Source: Hymenobacter translucens (GTDB lineage: Bacteria; Bacteroidota; Bacteroidia; Cytophagales; Hymenobacteraceae). From it: 64,000 nt of DNA. Under the pieces are notes generated by a model. It was not told where the DNA came from. It did not search any database and saw nothing but the letters and a program-made list of their open reading frames with translations. The stretch covers positions 620,001 to 684,000 of the forward strand of contig NZ_JAJERB010000001.1 of the NCBI RefSeq assembly GCF_020685205.1, written 5' to 3'. Made by a program: the position numbers and the translations under genes. Of this stretch, positions 1 through 8,314 are shown piece by piece; position 1 is the first letter of the stretch; each line of letters opens with the position of its first letter.

Positions 1-64
1 AAAGTATTTAGCCGGAAGTAACCTCCGGCAGCCCGAAATGCGGTGCCGAAAAACCGCTCACAGC

Positions 65-100
65 AAAAAGCCCCGACGTCCGCTGACGTGGGGGCTTTTT
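65..100. terminator. Rho-independent terminator, probably bidirectional
   Basis: AAAAAGCCCC and GGGGCTTTTT form the outer stem and ACGTC/GACGT an inner stem around a CGCT loop. The A-tract on the left and T-tract on the right let it work in both directions. It lies about 90 bp beyond the stop of the minus-strand DinB-like gene, and may also end a gene entering from the left. Confidence 0.8.
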
Positions 101-188
101 AGTGGAAGCTATGCGCGAAGGGAGTGGCCTATCGGGAGCTGGTAAGCCGCCCGTTTTTTTCCTTATTCCACTCCTGTTCAATCCCGCA

Positions 189-716
189 CTACCGAACCGG
201 GCCTTCGTCGGCAGAGGCGCCGTAAATGGCGGGCACGGGAATGTCGAGCAGGCGTAGGTACACGCTCAGCTGCCCGCGGTGGTGGATCAGGTGGTTGAGC
301 ACCAGGGTGCGGGCCACGGTGGCGCGGGGCACGGTCATCATCTTCTGCTCGCCGCGGCGCAGGGTCCAGAGTTCATGAAAGGTAGCATCGTCGACATCGG
401 CCAGGGCTTTGTGCAGGTTTTCGGCGTTCAGGTCGAAACGGCTCAGCACCTCGTCGGTCGACGTGGGCGAAGGCGGGAAGGGCGTAACCGTAACGTCGGT
501 TTCCGGGCCCTGCAACGACAGTTGCAGGAAGTTGACCAGGTTGGCCATGTGTGAGGCCAGGGTACCCAGCTTCATCGACTTGGGGTGGGGCTGCCAGCCG
601 AACTGCTCGGTCGGCACCCGCTCGAGCAGGCGGCGGGTGAGGTGCAGCTCCCGCTTGAGCTCCTGGCTGAGCGCAGCTTGCAAAGACGGTTGGGTAAAGG
701 TAGTGGTGGGCTCCAT
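189..716 (-). CDS. DinB/YfiT-family protein
   Basis: A 175-aa cytosolic four-helix-bundle protein of the DinB/YfiT superfamily, whose members bind a divalent metal with three histidines and often act as thiol-dependent transferases or damage-inducible proteins. The pattern is visible: a first His in 'LASHMANL' near residue 56 and the paired 'NHLIHHRGQ' near residue 142, which is the family hallmark. Length is normal. The ATG at 716 is the first in frame. It is followed downstream by a strong terminator, and the MFS gene lies 34 bp upstream on the same strand, so they may share a transcript. The substrate cannot be told from sequence. Confidence 0.85.
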   Translation of the reverse strand: MEPTTTFTQPSLQAALSQELKRELHLTRRLLERVPTEQFGWQPHPKSMKLGTLASHMANLVNFLQLSLQGPETDVTVTPFPPSPTSTDEVLSRFDLNAENLHKALADVDDATFHELWTLRRGEQKMMTVPRATVARTLVLNHLIHHRGQLSVYLRLLDIPVPAIYGASADEGPVR

Positions 717-750
717 ACAGGTGGGGGGTTAGGAAGCGTTGAAAGCCGGA

Positions 751-2166
751 TTAGCGCGTAGTAGCCGGCGTGCTGGCCGTAGCGGAAGCAGGCGGCGGGC
801 CCGGCACGGCCGCCACGGCATTCTGCGGGTCGCGCAGGGTTTTTCCGCGCAGGGTAAACAGGAAAATCAGGCCCAGGATAAAGAAGACAATCAGGGCCAG
901 GATGCTGTTGCGCATGGAGCCCGTCAGCTGGGCAATCAACCCAAAAGCGGCGGTGCCAATCACGATGCTCAGCTTTTCGGTGACGTCGAAAAAGCTGAAG
1001 TAGGCGGCCGTGTTGGGCGTATTCTCGGGGATAATCTTGGAATAGGTGCTGCGCGAAAGGCTTTGCACGGCGCCCATCGTAAGGCCGATAACGGCGGCCA
1101 GGGCAAAAAACGACCAGCCCTTCTGCACGAAGTAGCCCGCGATGCAGATCAGCATCCAGATAAACACCGCCCAGCTCAGGGCCCGGGTGTTGCCGATCCG
1201 CTCCGAGAGCTTGGCGAACAGGTAGGCGCCCGCAATGCCCACCAGCTGCAGCAGCAGAATGGTGATAATCAGGTCCCGGCTTTCCAGGTTCAGCACCTTA
1301 TCGCCGAAGATGGTAGCCACGTACATCACCGTCTGCACGCCCATGTTGTAGGTAAAGTACGCCAGCAGGAACCGCTTCAGGTTGGGCTGGTGCTTCAGCT
1401 CGCTCCAGACTTTCTTCAGCTCGCGGAAGCCGTTCAGCACCCAGCTGCTGTCGTTGGTGTCGGTTCCGGCCGCGCGGCCCGGGTCTTTGGGCAGGGTAAT
1501 GAAGGGAATCTGGGCAAATCCCGCCCACCAGACGCCGGTCAGCAGAAAGCTAAGGCGGGTGGCAAAGCCTTTTTCCAGCCCGAACATTTCATGGCCCTCA
1601 ATCAGCACCAGGCAAAGCACCAGCAGCAGCACCGAGCCGATGTAGCCCATCGAAAAACCCCGGGCCGAAAGGGTGTCAAACTTGTCCTCGGTGCTGATTT
1701 CGGGCAAGTAGGAGTTGTAGAACACGATGCTGCCGGAGAAACCCACCGTAGCCGCAATAAAGACGAAGGTGGACGTGGTAAGCGTGTCCTTCGTAAAGAA
1801 GAACAGCGCGGCGCAGGAGGCCGCCCCGAGGTAGCAGAAGGTCTGCAGAAACAGCTTCTTCCGGCCCGAGTAATCAGCCAGAGAAGTCAGGAACGGGCTC
1901 ACCAGGGCAATCAGCAGGAAGGCCGCGGATATGGCGTAGGTCAGCAACGACGAGCCCGGCACGTCGAAGCCCAGGAAGTTGACGATGTCGGTCTGGGGGC
2001 TCAGGTCTTTGGTAACGGCGCCCCAGTAAATCGGGAAAATGCTGGAGGTGATGACCAGCGGGTACACCGAGTTGGCCCAGTCGTAGAACGTCCAGCCCCG
2101 GGTGATGCGCTTGTCGTTTTTAGGAACGGCCTCCGGTGAGCCGGGAGCAGTAGTAGCGGTTGTCAT
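751..2166 (-). CDS. MFS transporter, UMF1/Atg22-like family
   Basis: A 471-aa inner-membrane transporter with about 12 predicted hydrophobic segments. The N-terminal 'RGWTFYDWANSVYPLVITS' stretch (residues about 23-41) is typical of the UMF1 branch related to yeast vacuolar effluxer Atg22; 'SLADYSGRKK' (about residue 115) is the MFS loop 2-3 motif. Members are predicted permeases, in some cases amino-acid effluxers; the substrate here is unknown. The C-terminal 25 residues are a Pro/Ala/Thr-rich cytosolic tail. It starts at an ATG (2166) after a 65-bp spacer from the MocA-like gene. Confidence is high for the family and low for the substrate. Confidence 0.88.
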   Translation of the reverse strand: MTTATTAPGSPEAVPKNDKRITRGWTFYDWANSVYPLVITSSIFPIYWGAVTKDLSPQTDIVNFLGFDVPGSSLLTYAISAAFLLIALVSPFLTSLADYSGRKKLFLQTFCYLGAASCAALFFFTKDTLTTSTFVFIAATVGFSGSIVFYNSYLPEISTEDKFDTLSARGFSMGYIGSVLLLVLCLVLIEGHEMFGLEKGFATRLSFLLTGVWWAGFAQIPFITLPKDPGRAAGTDTNDSSWVLNGFRELKKVWSELKHQPNLKRFLLAYFTYNMGVQTVMYVATIFGDKVLNLESRDLIITILLLQLVGIAGAYLFAKLSERIGNTRALSWAVFIWMLICIAGYFVQKGWSFFALAAVIGLTMGAVQSLSRSTYSKIIPENTPNTAAYFSFFDVTEKLSIVIGTAAFGLIAQLTGSMRNSILALIVFFILGLIFLFTLRGKTLRDPQNAVAAVPGPPPASATASTPATTR

Positions 2167-2231
2167 AGCAGCGTTGGCAGGTAGGCGGGCAAGTTAAGGG
2201 GATTTACGAATGCAGACGGTTCAGCTCCGGC

Positions 2232-2852
2232 CTAATCAGGTCCGGCGGGCTTTCCGAGCAGCGCCAGGTACTGGGCCGGGGTGTCTACGTCGGTAGCGGC
2301 GGCTTCAAACGGCACCGAGACCACCGGCGAGCCGGCCGTGAGCAGGTGCCGGGCCCCGGCCGGGCCTTGCAACGCCCGCAGCGCGGCAAACTGCTCCCGG
2401 CCGAAAACGGCGGGTACGCCCACTGTGTCCGCGTAGCGGGTGGCGACGCGCGGAGCCCCGCTTTGCCGGTGCTGACGGACCAGCTCTTGCAGCAGCTCCG
2501 TCGTAACCAGGGGCTGGTCGGTGAGCATAACGAGCACTGCCGAAACCGGGGCTGCGGCTTCCAGAACGGTCAGCCCGGCTTGAATGGAGGTGCTCATGCC
2601 CTGCTCCCACCGCGGATTGTGCGCAATGAGCACGGGCAGGCTGCCGACCTCCGCCGCAAGCGAGTCGTGCTCGGCGCCCGTCACCACCACGACCGACCCG
2701 CAGGCGGCGGCCAGGGCCGTTTCGGCGGCGTGGCGCAGCAGGGTTTTATCCTGGTAGCGCAAAAGCTGCTTGGGCTGACCCATCCGGGTAGAAGCGCCGG
2801 CAGCCAGAACGATTATCCCCACCGGGGCCGGGGCGCTCAGCTGACCGGGCAT
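2232..2852 (-). CDS. MocA/MobA-like NTP transferase (molybdenum cofactor cytidylyltransferase type)
   Basis: A 206-aa GT-A fold nucleotidyltransferase. 'IIVLAAGASTRMGQPKQLL' (residues about 13-31) is the NTP-binding Gly-rich loop with the conserved Arg and Lys, and 'LVMLTDQPLV' near residue 107 carries the metal-binding Asp. In this family MocA adds CMP to molybdopterin for xanthine-dehydrogenase-type enzymes. Its start overlaps the end of the XdhC gene by 16 bp, a pairing that supports a role in molybdenum-enzyme maturation. No molybdenum hydroxylase subunit is in the window, so its client must be elsewhere. Confidence 0.82.
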   Translation of the reverse strand: MPGQLSAPAPVGIIVLAAGASTRMGQPKQLLRYQDKTLLRHAAETALAAACGSVVVVTGAEHDSLAAEVGSLPVLIAHNPRWEQGMSTSIQAGLTVLEAAAPVSAVLVMLTDQPLVTTELLQELVRQHRQSGAPRVATRYADTVGVPAVFGREQFAALRALQGPAGARHLLTAGSPVVSVPFEAAATDVDTPAQYLALLGKPAGPD

Positions 2853-4018
2853 TCGGCGGTGGCCGGGGTAGCCAGTTCAGCCGTCAGCGTCCGGGCGGCG
2901 GGGCCGTGGATGGGGCCGTCGGTGTTGCGCAGGAAGCCCGCGGCGCGGCAAGCCAGCACGGCCTGAATTTCAGCGACGATGGACAGGGCAATTTCCTCGG
3001 GTGTCTCGGCGCCCAGGTTGAGGCCCACCGGGCTATGCAGGCGGTTGCGCAAAGCTGCTTCGGCGTCCAGCCCTTCGGCGCTCAGCTCGGCCAGCAGCTG
3101 ATCCGCTTTTTTGCGGGGGCCCAGCAACCCGATGTAAGGCGTGGGAGCCGCCAGCAACTGGCGCAGCACGGCCAGATCGTAGTAGTAATTATGCGTCATC
3201 AGCACGGCCAGGGAATCGTCCGGGGGCAGGACACCGACTTCGGCCAGGGGCACTACCCGCACGGCCGCCGCTTCCGGGAACCGCGCATCGGTGGCCTGGG
3301 CCGGCCGGCCGTCGAGCACCTGCACCCGCCAGCCCAGGGCGGCGGCAAACCGGACCAGGGGCTGCACGTCGTTGCCCGCACCATACACCGTCAGGCGCAC
3401 CGCCGGGCGGATTACTTCCAGCGACACCTGCAAAGGCCCGGTTTGGCTTTCGTATTCCACTGTGGCCGACTGCCCGGCCAGCAGGGCTGCTTCGGCATCC
3501 GGCAGCAGCATTCCGGCCAGGCGGGCCTGGCGGTCTTCGGGACCGTGCCAACTCCCGTCCGCGGTAAGCAGCAGCCGCTCGCCGAGCTGGGCCGCTTGCC
3601 CGGCCGTACGGCCAAACACCGTTGCCAGCACCGCGGGCCGGGTCTGGCGCGTGGCGAGCCGCAGCAGCTCCAGCGGGTTATCGGCCGCTTCGAAGTCGAG
3701 GGGCTCCAGCAGGATATGGATAATGCCCTGACAGCCCTGGCCCATACCGTGGCGGAGGTCGTCCTCGTCGGAGGTATCGTAGACCACGACCACCGGCTGG
3801 CGGCGGAGCAGCGCCTGCCGGGCGCGGCGGCGGGCGTCACCTTCGAGGCAGCCGCCGCTGATGGCGCCGGTGAGCTGGCCATCTTCGGTTACCAGCATCC
3901 GGGCCCCGGCCCGACGGTAAGCCGAGCCCTCGACGTGCACGACGGTAGCCAGGGCGCAGGGCCGGCCGGCCGTGCGGTGCCCGTCGTAAGCTTCCAGTAA
4001 GCGTTGGTTCTCGGTCAT
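2837..4018 (-). CDS. XdhC/CoxI family protein
   Basis: A 393-aa protein with an N-terminal XdhC/CoxI domain ('GSAYRRAGARMLV' about residues 31-43, then 'GAISGGCLEGD' with the conserved Cys) and a C-terminal Rossmann domain beginning at 'LTVYGAGNDVQPLV' (about residue 208). XdhC proteins bind the molybdenum cofactor and help insert its sulfurated form into xanthine-dehydrogenase-type enzymes. The 16-bp overlap with the MocA-like gene suggests translational coupling. A cytoplasmic location is expected, as no signal peptide is seen. Length and domain order fit the two-domain form common in Bacteroidota. Confidence 0.87.
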   Translation of the reverse strand: MTENQRLLEAYDGHRTAGRPCALATVVHVEGSAYRRAGARMLVTEDGQLTGAISGGCLEGDARRRARQALLRRQPVVVVYDTSDEDDLRHGMGQGCQGIIHILLEPLDFEAADNPLELLRLATRQTRPAVLATVFGRTAGQAAQLGERLLLTADGSWHGPEDRQARLAGMLLPDAEAALLAGQSATVEYESQTGPLQVSLEVIRPAVRLTVYGAGNDVQPLVRFAAALGWRVQVLDGRPAQATDARFPEAAAVRVVPLAEVGVLPPDDSLAVLMTHNYYYDLAVLRQLLAAPTPYIGLLGPRKKADQLLAELSAEGLDAEAALRNRLHSPVGLNLGAETPEEIALSIVAEIQAVLACRAAGFLRNTDGPIHGPAARTLTAELATPATAECPVS

Positions 4019-4132
4019 GCCGCTGCTCTTGGTGCGCCGGTCAGGTCTTGGTCGTTTCTTTTCGGCATCACGTCAGCAGCCATATACGGCGGCTTTGGGT
4101 TTTGGCTGACCAGAACACGCTATCCACCCCAG

Positions 4133-5053
4133 CTAGCAGATGCCCAACTGCCGCCGCAGGTACAGCACCTCGCGCTCCAGCTCCAGGGTCCGGAAGGTGA
4201 TTTTCATTTCCAGGTCGGCGTACGCGTTTTCCAGCTGTTCCACCAGCTGTTTCTGCTCGGTGATGTCGGTGTTGGTGCCGCACCATCGCTCCACGTGGCC
4301 CTGCTCGTTGCGCACGGGAATGGCCCGGGTCAGAAACCAGCGGTATTCGCCATCGTACCGGCGTAGCGGAAAAGTTAGCTCCCAGGGCTGACCGGCACCC
4401 CAGGCTTCCCGCACGAAGTTTACGACCCGCTCCCGGTGCTCAGGGTGGTGCACCTTTTCCCAGCCCCAGCCCTTCATCGACTCCAGGTCGGTGCCGGTGA
4501 ACTGGTACCACCGCTCGTTGTACCAGAAAATGCTACCCTCCGCATCGGCCATCCACACCAACTGGTCGATGGCATCGGTCAGGGTTGCGAAGTCCTGCTC
4601 CCGCTGCCGGAGTGCCAGGGCATTCAGCTTCTGGTCGTGGATGTCGGTGCAGGTACCAAACCACTGCTCGATTTCGCCCTGGGCATTTCGCTGAGGCAGG
4701 GCCTGGCCCAGAAACCAGCGGTAGTCGCCCTGCTTTGACTTAAAGCGGTACTCGATTTCGTAGAACTCCCCGGTAGCCAGGGAATGCCCCCACCGCTGCC
4801 GGGCCCGGTGCTGGTCGTCGGGATGCAGCAGGTTGTTCCACATATCCGGGCCCAGGCTGGCTTCGAGCGTGTAGCCGGTATAGTCGATCCAGCGCTGGTT
4901 GAAGTAGGTATGGGAGCCTTTGGGGTCGGTAAACCAAACCAGCTGCGGAATCAGGTCGGCCAAAAACGTAAACCGGGCCTGGGCCTGCTCAAGCGGGGTG
5001 TGGGCGGGAGAATCGGGAGTCGTCACGGGTGGTGGGAAATTTGAGTTTAGCAT
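4133..5053 (-). CDS. PAS/PAC domain protein without output domain
   Basis: A 306-aa soluble protein with two tandem PAS-PAC units (residues about 24-148 and 155-272), recognised from 'LIPQLVWFTDPKGS...YFNQRW' and 'AIDQLVWMADAEGS...WYNERW' and the PAC ends 'QWFGTCTDIHDQK' and 'RWCGTNTDITEQK'. It ends in a short coiled coil ('LVEQLENAYADLEMKITFRTLELEREV'-like heptads, residues 272-300) where histidine kinases usually continue, but no DHp or ATPase domain follows. It may sense a ligand and act through a partner. Its ATG overlaps the stop of the upstream 121-aa gene by a few bases, so the two are probably co-expressed. Confidence 0.8.
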   Translation of the reverse strand: MLNSNFPPPVTTPDSPAHTPLEQAQARFTFLADLIPQLVWFTDPKGSHTYFNQRWIDYTGYTLEASLGPDMWNNLLHPDDQHRARQRWGHSLATGEFYEIEYRFKSKQGDYRWFLGQALPQRNAQGEIEQWFGTCTDIHDQKLNALALRQREQDFATLTDAIDQLVWMADAEGSIFWYNERWYQFTGTDLESMKGWGWEKVHHPEHRERVVNFVREAWGAGQPWELTFPLRRYDGEYRWFLTRAIPVRNEQGHVERWCGTNTDITEQKQLVEQLENAYADLEMKITFRTLELEREVLYLRRQLGIC

Positions 5054-5412
5054 GGGGGCCGGGAAAGCTGCAGCTCCATGCCGGACTGAAAATACAGGTT
5101 AAGCTGTCCGTGCTGCCCATCCGAAGAGCGGCGCAGCCGGGTAATGAGGGCCCGGCTTTGTTCGCGGCTCAGGTTCAGGTCCAGATACGGGCGGTTGAGC
5201 AGGGCGTCCCGCTGAATACTCCACTGGCCGGTTTCTTTTATTTCGGAAGCCTGCAGCTCCAGGGTGTTCGACTGCAAAACAAAGCGGGTGGCCACGGCCA
5301 GCGGGCTGTCCGGGTCGGTACGGTTCAGCACCCGATGCGCCACGCACCACTCCCCGCGCAGGTAGTCGTCGGGCAGGCTGCGAAGGTCAACATCGAAGAG
5401 TAGTTCGGACAT
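5047..5412 (-). CDS. Hypothetical protein
   Basis: A 121-aa protein, taking the ATG at 5412 ('MSELLFDVDLRSLPDDYLRG'); the longer frame upstream runs into a Cys-rich implausible N-terminus. It is not recognised as a member of a known family. It has no signal peptide or membrane segment and looks like a small soluble alpha/beta protein with charged residues throughout. Its stop overlaps the start of the PAS gene, so it may act with that sensor protein. It is divergent from the small gene at 5674, across a 261-bp spacer. Confidence 0.6.
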   Translation of the reverse strand: MSELLFDVDLRSLPDDYLRGEWCVAHRVLNRTDPDSPLAVATRFVLQSNTLELQASEIKETGQWSIQRDALLNRPYLDLNLSREQSRALITRLRRSSDGQHGQLNLYFQSGMELQLSRPPC

Positions 5413-5609
5413 AGAGTAAAGATGATCAACTAAATAGCAGCCGGTCCGGATAGACAGGCAAAAACCCGCTCCACACCGGTGAAAGCGCAATTTAGCCGGC
5501 TAATCAGCAACCTCAACCGCAAAGTTCCCCGCATGTTTAGAATTCAGCCCCGGTCGGCACTGCCGGTGCTTTTCCTACTTTTATCTTCTCACCGGCGGAA
5601 GCGGGAAAC

Positions 5610-5638
5610 TTGTGCTGTCCCCACCTGGTTTACCTTTC
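5610..5638 (+). promoter_or_regulatory. Possible Bacteroidota promoter
   Basis: TTG (5610-5612), 18 bases, then TACCTTTC (5631-5638), one base off the TAnnTTTG -7 box. It lies 36 bp before the small gene at 5674 within the divergent spacer 5413-5673. The spacing is a little short of the usual 19-21, so this is a weak call. No clear box was found for the minus-strand gene in the same spacer. Confidence 0.3.
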
Positions 5639-5673
5639 GTCCCTCTGGGGCATTGCCCTGTAACTACTGCGCT

Positions 5674-5946
5674 ATGTCATTTGAAGTCACCAACCTGAGT
5701 TTGTCCGAAGCCACGCGCCACGCCCCGTTCGTGGAATATGCCCGGTGTGTTGATGCCAGCGGCCGGCCCTTCAATCACAGCGGCGACTGGCCCGAGGAAG
5801 GTGCCCTGTACCCGGTTCGGGTTGTGCAGTCTCACCTCGAAGGAATGGCGCTGGTGCATGTGCTGGGCTTTAAGGCCGAAGCGCCGTACTACAATGCCTT
5901 TGCTCCCCACCGGTTCGAGCTGCTGCACACCATCTGGCTGAACTAG
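5674..5946 (+). CDS. Small hypothetical protein
   Basis: A 90-aa protein starting at ATG 5674 ('MSFEVTNLSLSEATRHAPFV'). An in-frame extension to 5479 exists, but its translated N-terminus is low-quality and Cys/Arg-rich. It has no signal or membrane segment and looks like a small soluble beta-rich protein ending '...HRFELLHTIWLN'. I do not recognise the family. A terminator follows 28 bp after the stop, supporting a real single-gene unit. Confidence 0.55.
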   Translation: MSFEVTNLSLSEATRHAPFVEYARCVDASGRPFNHSGDWPEEGALYPVRVVQSHLEGMALVHVLGFKAEAPYYNAFAPHRFELLHTIWLN

Positions 5947-5973
5947 CCGGCGTTTACCAGCCGCAATTTCACC

Positions 5974-6002
5974 AAGCCCTGGCCCAAACGCCGGGGCTTT
6001 TT
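5974..6002 (+). terminator. Rho-independent terminator
   Basis: AAGCCC (5974-5979) pairs with GGGCTT (5993-5998), extended by TGG/CCG, and is followed by a T-run. It closes the small gene ending at 5946. Confidence 0.6.
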
Positions 6003-6375
6003 GCTTGGTAGGGCAGTCCGGCGCGGGCAGCCGCAGCTTCATTGTCCTGTTTTCATTAAACAGTAAGGATATTTAATAAAGTATTGCCTTGCTTGACATA
6101 AATTCTTTATACTTGACCAGTTCGATGCCCGGGTAGGAAGCGGCACCGAACCCCGAGTGCCGACCTGCGCCTACCGCCCGCACCTGTTGCTTTCCGGTCA
6201 TGATTTCGGCTGGGCCCGCGGCCCCGCCAACTCAGCCGGCCCCGGCCATCTATTTCGCCGCCGGCTTTAAGCAAGACCACAATGGTGTATTCGGCCTTCC
6301 CTCCTGCTTGTTTCATCAGCCGTCGGAATCCGGCGAACGGGCAGGCGCGGGCCAGGTATTTTTATTTCTACTGCT
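6003..6375. other. Intergenic region with AT-rich leader and possible promoter
   Basis: No convincing gene lies here. An AT-rich patch at about 6045-6116 contains TTG (6084-6086), 21 bases, and TATACTTG (6108-6115), one base off the TAnnTTTG box, which could drive the XRE gene at 6376 with a leader of about 250 nt. Short open frames on the minus strand (6107-6467) have Cys/Arg-rich translations and are taken as chance. Confidence 0.35.
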
Positions 6376-6744
6376 ATGAGTATGGGAGCTATTCTACGGA
6401 AGTGCCGGGTGCACTGCCGTCTGTCGCAGCACGAGGTTGCCGCCACTCTGGGCGTGTCGCAAAGCACCTACAGTGCCTGGGAAAGTGACAAGTGTACGCC
6501 CAAGTCCAGCTACCTCCCCGCGCTGGCAGCCACCCTGCGCACGTCGGTACCCGAGCTGCTGTCGGCCGGCAAGCCGGCCCTGATCGGAGCCGGGGAAAGT
6601 CTGCTGACGCCGGCCTCCGCCCTTTACCTGACCACGCTGCAGGAGAAAGAGCAGCTGGAGCAGGAAATCCATCAGCTCCGGGCCCAGGTGCTCTGGCTTA
6701 CAATGTACGTGGAAATCATGCGGACCCTATCGACGCTGCTTTAG
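6376..6744 (+). CDS. XRE-family helix-turn-helix transcriptional regulator
   Basis: A 122-aa DNA-binding protein. Residues about 4-60 form a Cro/CI-type HTH ('LSQHEVAATLGVSQSTYSAW' is the recognition core), followed by a C-terminal leucine-rich coiled coil (about residues 86-120, 'LQEKEQLEQEIHQLRAQVLW') likely for dimerisation. The second Met (6382) is an equally good start. The gene is alone on the plus strand; its last bases overlap tail-to-tail with the stop of the GH43 gene (shared TTAG). Its targets are unknown; nothing ties it directly to the eCIS locus. Confidence 0.85.
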   Translation: MSMGAILRKCRVHCRLSQHEVAATLGVSQSTYSAWESDKCTPKSSYLPALAATLRTSVPELLSAGKPALIGAGESLLTPASALYLTTLQEKEQLEQEIHQLRAQVLWLTMYVEIMRTLSTLL

Positions 6745-8273
6745 TTGAGCTGAAAGTCGGAAAACCGGGCCGAGGCTTCGCGGGGGCCGCTTACCAGCAG
6801 CCCTACCCGGATGCCTCCGTCCCAGGCCGGTAGCTGTTGTCCATCAGCCTCCCGGCTGCCCAGCGGCTGCCAGTTCTGGCCGTCGTCGGAGCTCCAGTCG
6901 AAGCGGAACCAGCTCCCGGCCCGGGCCTGCAGCCGCAGCCGGACAGTAGCTGCGGTGGGCAGCGGGGCTTCGCTGAGCAAGGTTTCCCGACCCTGGCTAC
7001 GCTGCCAGACCTGCACCCGGCCTTCGCCTACCGTTACGCTGACGGCATTTTCCGGGCTACCCAGCGCAACCAGTCCGGCGCGGGCACCGGCCGTAAGCTG
7101 CCATAGCTGCACCTGGGTGGTAGCCGAGTAGGTGGCGGCCAGCGTCGGCCGCACGAGCAAAGCCCCTTCCGGTTCGGCTCCGAGCACCAGACTGCCCTCC
7201 TGCAGCCGGGCCCGGGGCCGCTTCCCCAACGGCCATTGCCAGCCGGGGGCCAGGGCCTCACCCGTAAAGTCGTCGCGCACGGGCAACGGGTCCGCAGAAG
7301 TACCGGCTTCCATTCCCCGGGCCGGAAATACCGGCCAGCCGTCGGAGCCCCAGGTGAACTCCGTCAGCACTCCCTGCCGGCCCACGTACTGCTGGCTGCC
7401 GGCGTGGTAGGCGTGGTGAAGCAGAAACCAGCGGCCGCCGTACTGCACGGGCGTACCGTGACCAGGGCATTTCCAGGTGTCGTTGCCGGTCAGCACCGGA
7501 TTCCCGCTGTACTTCTGCCAGGGTCCCCGCAGGGTGCGGGCGCGGGCAATGCCCAGGGCGTAGGTGCAGCCGGCTCCGCAGCAGCCATTACCGGCATAAA
7601 AGGCGTACAGCCAGCCCGCGTGCCGCACCATGGCAACGCCTTCGATGAGGCTGCCTTCCCAGGGAGAGTCGTTGCGAAACAACTCAACCGGCGCCCCCAG
7701 CAGAGCCGTGCGCTCCTCGTTCATGCGCTGCGCCCAGATTGGCGTGGGCTGATTGCGGCTGTTGCCGTCTTCTTTCCAGACCAGGTAGAGCTCCCCTTTC
7801 TCATCGCGCACCGGAAACCCGTCGATGGAGCCGGCAGCCTGACCGATCAGAGGGCCGTGGTCGTGGTACGGCCCGGCCGGGCTGTCGGCGCTGGCCACGG
7901 CTACGCAAAGGATGCCGTCTTTGCGGCGGGCAGTGTAGTAGACGTACGTTTTGCGGCCTTCCTGACTGATTTCCGGAGCCCAGAAATACGCGTCGGCCCA
8001 GGACGGCAGACTGTCGGGGAATACGTGCCCCACCAGGGTCCAGTCCCGCAGGTTGTCGGACTTCAGCAAAGGGAAAGCCGGGGCCCAGTTCGAGGAAGTT
8101 GCCGAAACCCAGTAGCTGCGCCCGATGCGGGTAACGGACGGGTCGGGAAAGTCGCCGGGCAGGATGGGGTTGGTAAAGGCGGCCGGACGCCCGGCCCCAC
8201 CTGGTACCCGGGACGAACAGCCGCTCAGCCCGAGTATCCCGCACAGCAAAAGAAGGATTCGCAACGTTGTCAT
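6741..8273 (-). CDS. Glycoside hydrolase family 43 lipoprotein
   Basis: A 510-aa secreted glycosidase. A lipoprotein signal peptide ends at 'LLCGILGLSGCSS' (Cys about 19). The five-bladed GH43 propeller follows: catalytic base Asp in 'GDFPDPSVTR' (about residue 45), the pKa-modulating Asp in 'SIDGFPV' (about residue 150), and the acid Glu in 'LIEGVAMVRH' (about residue 212). A C-terminal beta-sandwich (about residues 312-510, 'DDFTGEALAPGW...') resembles the GH43 C2 module. GH43 enzymes act on arabinose- or xylose-containing glycans; the exact substrate is not predictable. No SusC/SusD pair is adjacent, and the next gene upstream is a membrane protein 41 bp away. Confidence 0.85.
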   Translation of the reverse strand: MTTLRILLLLCGILGLSGCSSRVPGGAGRPAAFTNPILPGDFPDPSVTRIGRSYWVSATSSNWAPAFPLLKSDNLRDWTLVGHVFPDSLPSWADAYFWAPEISQEGRKTYVYYTARRKDGILCVAVASADSPAGPYHDHGPLIGQAAGSIDGFPVRDEKGELYLVWKEDGNSRNQPTPIWAQRMNEERTALLGAPVELFRNDSPWEGSLIEGVAMVRHAGWLYAFYAGNGCCGAGCTYALGIARARTLRGPWQKYSGNPVLTGNDTWKCPGHGTPVQYGGRWFLLHHAYHAGSQQYVGRQGVLTEFTWGSDGWPVFPARGMEAGTSADPLPVRDDFTGEALAPGWQWPLGKRPRARLQEGSLVLGAEPEGALLVRPTLAATYSATTQVQLWQLTAGARAGLVALGSPENAVSVTVGEGRVQVWQRSQGRETLLSEAPLPTAATVRLRLQARAGSWFRFDWSSDDGQNWQPLGSREADGQQLPAWDGGIRVGLLVSGPREASARFSDFQLN

Positions 8274-8314
8274 AGGCAGCCCGGCTGGCCCGCGGCAGAT
8301 GCTGCCGGGCCGGA

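Noticed and set aside
739..2139. Long plus-strand open frame opposite the MFS gene
   Set aside because: Translation is rich in Gln, Gly and Arg with no membrane or domain pattern; it is the shadow of the real transporter on the other strand.
2906..4000. Plus-strand frame opposite the XdhC gene
   Set aside because: Low-complexity Gln/Gly/Arg-rich translation, a GC-rich shadow of XdhC.
6107..6467. Minus-strand short frames upstream of the XRE gene
   Set aside because: Cys/Arg-rich translations and overlap with the leader and start of the XRE gene.
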